Assembly (NCBI GenBank): GCA_025094145.1
Contig: JALLLS010000007.1
Coordinates: 1-64,000 of the forward strand
Length of the DNA: 64,000 nt
Direction: 5' to 3'
From: Spinellus fusiger
Taxonomy: Eukaryota; Mucoromycota; Mucoromycetes; Mucorales; Phycomycetaceae
Part shown: piece after piece, positions 57,864-64,000 of the stretch
Layout: each line of letters opens with the position of its first letter
Position numbering within the stretch: the stretch's first letter is position 1
Notes under the pieces: generated by a model
Seen by the model: only the letters and a program-made list of their open reading frames with translations
Databases searched by the model: none
What the model was told of the DNA's origin: nothing
Program-made: the position numbers and the translations under genes

Positions 57864-60515
57864 ACAAGCTCCAACAAGGATTGTGAATAAGAAAAAAAAA
57901 TAACTACTATGGCTGGTTCATTGGGTTTCTTCTATTCACCATTCATTGATTTATATATCCTGTGAATAACCCTCCTTCTCACACACTACACACTACACAC
58001 TACATCTTCTTCCGTCTACTTCTTTGTCATTTTTGTCTGTCATCGTAGTATGTTCAATATTTAATAAAGATAAAGATACATAAATACAAATATAAACAAC
58101 AACCAGATACGGTACTCTGACATAACAAGTGCTGCTTTATACAATCGACTCCATATTAATTGTGGTATCTGATAGATCAATAATATGTACAATGCCGTTA
58201 CAATGGGTGGTCATGAGGCTCATTCTGCTTATCTTGCTTATGTTGTACGGGTAGGATGGCGCTTGAACACCGGACAAGTTAGGAAAGACATGTGAGAAAA
58301 TCATCTACCACTGAATGACAAGCTTATTGTAATGGAATGATAAAATAGAAAAAGAAATGCCTATGATTTTAATAGTAGAATACCACTCATGTACTATTTG
58401 TAGAGAGAGAGAGAAAAGACAGTCTCTCTTTATGAGTAGATACTGTTGTGCTTTGATACAAAGCCAACTTATATGAAATAAATGGTGTTATTTGTAAACA
58501 GTGTAAAGCAATCCATGCTTTTAAAGTCAGATGATGATACATCAAGTAAAGAATACGATTACCAACTGTTCTGCATCTATATTCAATGCCACCACCACCT
58601 ACAGACACTCACAGGAATAAAAAGGTGATATAAATCCCTTTTGGCTTATTCTATTCTAATGTCTAAAGAATATAAGGAAATGTAGAGTGGTGCAAGATGT
58701 AAATGATGGGCAGTGTTGTAAAAGTTGTATTGTAATTTTGCATAACAACCACTCAATCTGGGCATTTGTGACCTATCAACCAATTTAATGAATCTCGTTG
58801 ATCCTTTTCTTTGGGATTGCTTCAGGAAACCCCTTGAAATGTTCCAAAGATATTCAGCCTATAAAGTTAGTCTATCTACTGAAAAAAAAGAAGAAAAAAA
58901 AAAGAAAAAAAAAGAAAAGAAAGGCTGTGCTCTGCTACTCTATCTGAAACTAGCTTTTGGGCTATTTGAATCACTACCTTCCCCCTTCCTCCCCTTCCGA
59001 AAAAAGGAAAATATCTTGGGGAAACCCCTCTTTTCATCTTTTGTGTCCCGACCAGTCTCGAGATTTATTGAGTGTAGTACAATAGTAGATCCAATGACCT
59101 ACAGCAACAGGGATATTGATTATGTGCCTATGTCTTGGTACATTCAGCCTGGTAACATACAAAGTACTCTGAATGTGCATAGATTCTGAAGAATAAGCCA
59201 AAATTCTAATGATCGAACATAGTAAAATCAGGCCTCTACTATATCTAGGAAAATAGAATGTGTTGTATTAAAAATGCATCAAATCTTGTGTGTGGAGTCA
59301 TCTTGTTCTTTTCCCGTCTTTTCCCAAAAATAATAATAACCTCAGAGTTCTGTTTAACAATGTAGACTGGCCCTGTCCATCTTCCAATTCAACTTGCAAA
59401 GAATGTGTTGGAAATAAACTTCATGTTGGTTTGTTGTGTATACACAATGCGGCAATGATCTACCAGGAGATCGAGCAGTGATGATATTTCTCCTGTATGG
59501 ACAACAAGGAGATACATTTATGATTGACAAGCTGATTCAGGAGTGCTGTGTTTTCTATTGTTTTTTTTACTTAACAATTATTTAATATGACAGTATTATA
59601 TGCTACTTACTACAATAAAATAAAATATATTCTTGTAGTTGGATTTTATCATGTCTTATTTACTATAAAGTACTATGCATTACAAATAAAAATACGAGAA
59701 ATGTCAGTTGTAGAGTCTATTGAACTAAAAGGATGATTCTGAAATCAAATCTCACCATTGAAATATCTCATTTTGCTTTAGAAATAAAAAGAAGGCTTCA
59801 TATGTTGGATAGATATTTTCCTAGCTATACTATCTGGAAGATACACCCTATCCTCTGTCCTGATGATGATTTATAATTATTTTAAACGTGTAAATAGTGT
59901 AGTGTTTCAGTCCCGTGTCCAATCACCCGTCGATAAAAGAATCAGGCACCACCTTTCTTTCTTCAGCAGGTTTACCTAAACACAAAGAAGGGAGAAATAG
60001 AGGAGACATTTTTCAGGCCTAAGCACTTGGTCGCGTTTTTAAATTTTAAGGCACTTCTACATTATGCCAATGATGCTCATACCCAATTCACACATGCCTA
60101 ATCCACAACTAGAAAACTCATATCAAAACAGCACTACTGCTTATACTATACTAATTAGAAATTACTATGCCAGGCATATTAAATTGGCAGTACATCCTAC
60201 TGTTGTAGTATATGCATTTAGATTAAAGTGACATGTTTATACTACATTCTTTAACGCCCAAGCCCGTGCTATTGCTTACCTATAACCCTTGCACCTCCTT
60301 AAGCAAAGTAAGTATAACTACATCCATAACTTATAAAGCATTTAGATGAAACGTACCTATTATACAGATTTATATTTTTTCTTTTTGTTTAAATTATTTA
60401 TTTACTTTATAATTATCATTTGGTGCATTTTCATCTTCTCACTACCTGGCTCTGCCTCAAATTACTCATCTTTTTTCTTTCTTTCAAGAATACAAAAAAT
60501 ATAAAACACCATTCA
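57864..60515. other. Gene-free region 5' of the RhoGEF gene
   Basis: Begins with the 3' flank of the 67-residue gene, including ACACTAC repeats at 57983-58004. ORFs at 58788-59189 and 59290-59481 contain fairly protein-like stretches (RFIECSTIVDPMTYSNRDID; LFNNVDWPCPSSNSTCKEC), but poly-A runs and missing links prevent a gene call. Confidence 0.4.
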
Positions 60516-62338
60516 ATGTTAAAAAAGAAGCTCTCTTCATTGACATTCTATAGCAGTACGACCACTTTATGCGAACAAGCTGCCAATAACAATAGTGGTG
60601 TCGACCAAGTGTGCTTTAAAGATTCAAACACAATCAACAGTCATTACAATGACTATGATTCAACATCCCACTATTTGCTAAGATATAAACGCCCTAAATC
60701 CTCAGCCAATCCCCTGTACAGTCATTATAGTTCAACACTAGCAGATCTGTCAGTCATTGATGATCTCTTTACTGAATTTCAGAACGAAATTGATATTGGT
60801 TTATGTGGTAGAATACATTTTATTTTATTCTTTCTTTGTATTAGATGTGTACCTATTACATCAGAATACATTGACTAACTCACTTGTATAGAATTAGAGG
60901 AAATCAGATACCATAATCGAGAACTCATGGCACAAGAAATATTTGAATCGGAAGAACACTATACACTTCAATTACAAAATGCTATTGAATACTTCAAACG
61001 TCCCTTAGTAAAATATGTACAACAATCACCAGTAGCCCGTTATTTCTTAACCAGCAAACCAGAATTCACACACCATGATATTGAAACAGTGTTTGGAAAT
61101 CTAGAAGAACTCCACGATATTAGTCTGAGGCTAATACACAATATGAATGAGCGGTAAATAGTTTTGATCTTATTAAATACAGATTATTCAACAATAAGAT
61201 TTTGTTTTAGGTTTTGTATGTGGGGGCCTACGCAACTTCTTTCAGACCTTCTTCTGACCACAGTAATGTCATGCTTTTTATTATCATTATTATTATTATT
61301 ATTATTATTACTGTTACTATGACTATGACTATTATTGCTTAAAGTTTTCATATCTATGATCCCACACACTAATAAGGAATCTTTTGAATAGTTACAGGAG
61401 ATGAAACAGCCTTATATGGAGTATTTGAAGAATTATTCATCATCTATGATGACTTTAGAGCGACTTTGCAGATCTTCTCAGACAAAGAGATATGTTCAAG
61501 TAAGATATCCGAAAGGAAGTTAAATAGGATTTAACAGTTTTTAATCGTTAAAAACAAATAAACAGGCACATATAGAGGCAACAGGACTTGGAATCACCCA
61601 TCTGTATCAGCTCATAGATCAGCCACTTTATACTATCTCAAGATATATTACCTTTCTTACAAAGTTAACACACTGCACTGATCCAAATCACCCAGATGCA
61701 GAATACCTTTACCAATGTTCTTCTTATGCTGAACAACTCCAGATTAGTTTACAAGATAGGTAAATATCATTTATCATTTATCATTATCATTATACTTCTA
61801 TTCTTGTTATTTAAACATTACTACTACTACTACTATTATTATTATTATTATTATTATTCTATGATGATGAATAACCAGTGTCACTGCTTATCAAAGCACT
61901 AGCCAATGTTTATACCCAAACAGTATCTTTTGGGACTGCCCCTCTATTCTCAAGACACCTGCCCATTCGTTCATCCTACGTGGATTCTTAATGAGCAATA
62001 GCATGAAAAACCATGGTATGCTCCAAGGAGAAAGATACGTGTTTGTTCTGATGGCAGATATATTGCTCTATGCCAGTCTATGTGGTGACTCTGCCCACTT
62101 TAAAGGCAAGATAGACCTTCGCTATTCTGAACTCCAAACATCACCAAACCAACCAAGGGATTTTCAAATAACAACAAATTCTAAAAACCTGCCTTGTCGA
62201 GTCCCAGGAGATGCTAATTCAGTGATGATTGCCGCATGTACAGTACCTTCTCATACTTATATTTTGAAGACAGACTCAAATGATGAAAGACTCATTTGGG
62301 TCCGCGAAATCCAAACTGCATTGTCTCTGCTTCAATAG
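60516..62338 (+). CDS. Dbl-family RhoGEF with DH and PH domains
   Basis: Exons 60516-60807, 60892-61153, 61211-61262, 61392-61499, 61566-61759 and 61879-62338 join in frame to 455 residues. The N-terminal ~95 residues are Ser/Asn-rich. The DH domain runs from about residue 100: LMAQEIFESEEHYTLQLQNA then FGNLEELHDISLRLIHNM. It goes on with LQEMKQPYMEYLKNYSSSM and then LIDQPLYTISRYITFLTKLT, corresponding to the conserved helix that contacts the GTPase. The PH domain follows (FLMSNSMKNHGMLQGERYVF, VLMADILLYASLCGD) and ends TDSNDERLIWVREIQTALSLLQ. Such proteins load GTP on Rho-type GTPases at membranes to control polarity and wall growth. Two introns carry ATT microsatellites. The start could be the in-frame Met at 60420, but 60516 fits better. 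Confidence 0.88.
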
Positions 62339-63343
62339 CACTTGTCTATAAGGCCCTTGCATTAGTATATACTCACTACACTGTTTCTTTGTTTCCTTGT
62401 TTCCTTGTTTTTTTATTTATTTTTATTTTTATTTTATTTTTATTTTTATTTTTATTTTTAAAAAAAACAGTTTAAATTCTATAGAATATAAGTGTCTTTA
62501 TGTCTCTTGGTGATAACCGTTTGTTACTGTCATCCATAGTCTTATAAAAGTGCCATCTTGAAGTTTTATAACAAAACGAGCTAAGTAAAAGGATGTATTT
62601 ACACCTAATTCTTGACAAAAACAAACGGAGAATCAAAACAAAGAGAAAGACAGACATTCATAAAAGCTAAACATTCAGTCACTCGTTTTGTTATGCTTTG
62701 TATCTACTGTAGCTAGTAGAGAGTTTTAATCGTTGGAACTAGAACTAGAACTACATTGCTATTGTTATTTTAGGGGTGGATAGTGTTTATTGCACACCTT
62801 TTTCTTTTTACAATACAGTATACACCATTTTTATCCGTTTGTTGTTTTGATACAATGCGTACTACAGATTATGCACTTTTCGTAATAAATTAGTCAATCG
62901 GCTCAGTTATATAGACCAATGCTAAACGAGAGAGTTACATGACTGACTATATTTCCCATAGACAGAGAGGAAAGATGGGATATGCTAGAACATTGTTCTG
63001 TGACAAATTCATTTGCCTTGAGATTCAAAAGTATTATACCACCTCATTCTCATTCACACCGCCGGGTCCACTTGCCTACCTTCCCCTCAGCCGATACATT
63101 GAACAATGAAACGGCCCTTCCCCTTTGTTCCTTTGTTTTCTTGTTTCATCCTATAGGAGTGTCCACTTCACCTAATAAACACATCCTATCAATATCTTTT
63201 TTTCTTTATTATCCACACTAATATTTATATCTATCTGCTGTTTTTCCTTCACTGTCTCGATCACTTCTTCACCCGAAACACTTGTACTGTAACCATGGAA
63301 ATCCTTCTGTCATTATCTGTGGCACATTGTTCATCTACACACC
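62339..63343. other. Intergenic region 3' of the RhoGEF gene
   Basis: Begins with a T/TTTTA-rich tract (62400-62466) that suits a 3' untranslated region. A C-rich stretch (63030-63170) resembles a promoter or leader of a gene beyond the window or a remnant; ORF 62982-63221 is not supported as a gene. Confidence 0.4.
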
Positions 63344-64000
63344 CAAAGATTTTTGGGATATATAAAGAAATATCCTGAGAATAAAATCACAATATTCTTA
63401 TGATTGGCTAATGTGTTTTAAAAAGCCTTTTCGCTGTCTAAATGGACAATTTCAAACTCTGCCTGCCTATTTTAGCAATGATGATTGACTTTGTAATTAA
63501 TAAGTATAGAGCTGGCTGTAAAAACAAGAAATAGATCCAGAATCACCCCAAAATTACAACTCAGTCACTGATATTCTTCTCTTAACATAATGTGTTAACT
63601 ATAAGCCCACAGTATTTGTAGCATAACACTGCTTAAGAAAGATGTATTATAGAGCACACTGAATTAACTCTAGTGGTCATTGTCCATAAAAATAGAACCA
63701 AACTTACTTGTGTTGAGAACAGTGTATTCATTTATTGACTCAGTATTTCTAATCACTTCAGTAACTATGTTATTGTAACTGGTGTTAACAGTGGTGCTTA
63801 ATGATTACAAAGTATTGTTTCTAATACTGAGCTTTAGGCTCAAGGCAAATAGAGTGTGAATTGTTTAACTTGTGAATTTTGACGTGTGAATTTTATGAGT
63901 GAAGGCTAGTGTACACATTACCAGAATAGAGAAAGAAAAACTATTTGTTTTGATATTCCTCTTCTTTTGTTATCTCCCACACTGCACATACAACTTGACA
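63344..64000 (+). repeat. TIR-repeat family R2, copy 4 (runs off the window end)
   Basis: Starts with the terminal repeat CACCCAAAGATTTTTGGG and then follows copy 2 closely; the last 40 bases (CTCTTCTTTTGTTATCTCCC and onward) match the reverse complement of 41770-41810. The rest lies outside the window. Confidence 0.88.

Noticed and set aside
57601..57903. 100-residue ORF overlapping the 67-residue gene
   Set aside because: It begins in the leader, uses an unlikely composition (KKQYTHQTNR start, poly-Lys end) and conflicts with the better start context at 57660.

Overview
This is a nuclear contig from an AT-rich, intron-dense, gene-sparse fungus, most likely an early-diverging one (Mucoromycota, Mucorales-like). 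The evidence is many short GT-AG introns of 50-150 bases, fungal housekeeping genes (U2A', Ssl1, Cuz1, a PPR protein, a RhoGEF, a Kre9/Knh1-like wall protein), and several families of Tc1-like, CACTA/Plavaka-like and Fanzor-like mobile DNA. I made every assignment by reading the sequence. No database search was run. All exon joins are predictions, though each join I list keeps frame unless I say otherwise.

Layout. 1-1000: a dispersed repeat and an LTR-like repeat. 2.5-7 kb: a compact block with U2A' (minus), a Cuz1/ZFAND1-type AN1 zinc-finger protein (plus) and an AGTRAP-like membrane protein (plus). 7-12.5 kb: AT-rich DNA with one unrecognised 166-residue ORF. 12.5-14 kb: the TFIIH subunit Ssl1/p44. 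14-17 kb: no gene seen. 17-33 kb: a transposon island interrupted by one intact gene, a Golgi-type SGNH/PC-esterase-like protein at 20.3-22.5 kb. The island holds three Tc1-type families (five copies, all broken or truncated), an LTR-like repeat, an apparently intact five-exon CACTA/Plavaka-type transposase, and an unknown interrupted gene run into by a Tc1 copy.

33.7-50.9 kb is the second gene-rich block: a membrane protein with a luminal LEA2-like domain, an archaeal-type 2-phosphoglycerate-kinase-like protein, an EXORDIUM/PHI-1 secreted protein, a Fanzor/TnpB-like remnant, a mitochondrial PPR protein, a HAD/Swiss-Army-Knife-type protein and a Kre9/Knh1-like GPI protein. 51-64 kb is gene-poor and carries a 67-residue single-exon gene, a DH-PH RhoGEF, and copies of a TIR-bearing repeat family also found at 24.5 and 41-42 kb.

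The host genes do not form an operon-like unit; they are unlinked eukaryotic functions (splicing, TFIIH, zinc-finger stress protein, wall biogenesis, Rho signalling, mitochondrial RNA). The best candidates for something new are the Fanzor-like remnant and its relation to the TIR repeat family, the unknown repeat-bearing gene at 30.4-31.4 kb, the Tc1 transposase whose only breaks are three amber codons, and a shared palindromic promoter site upstream of the EXORDIUM-like and 67-residue genes.
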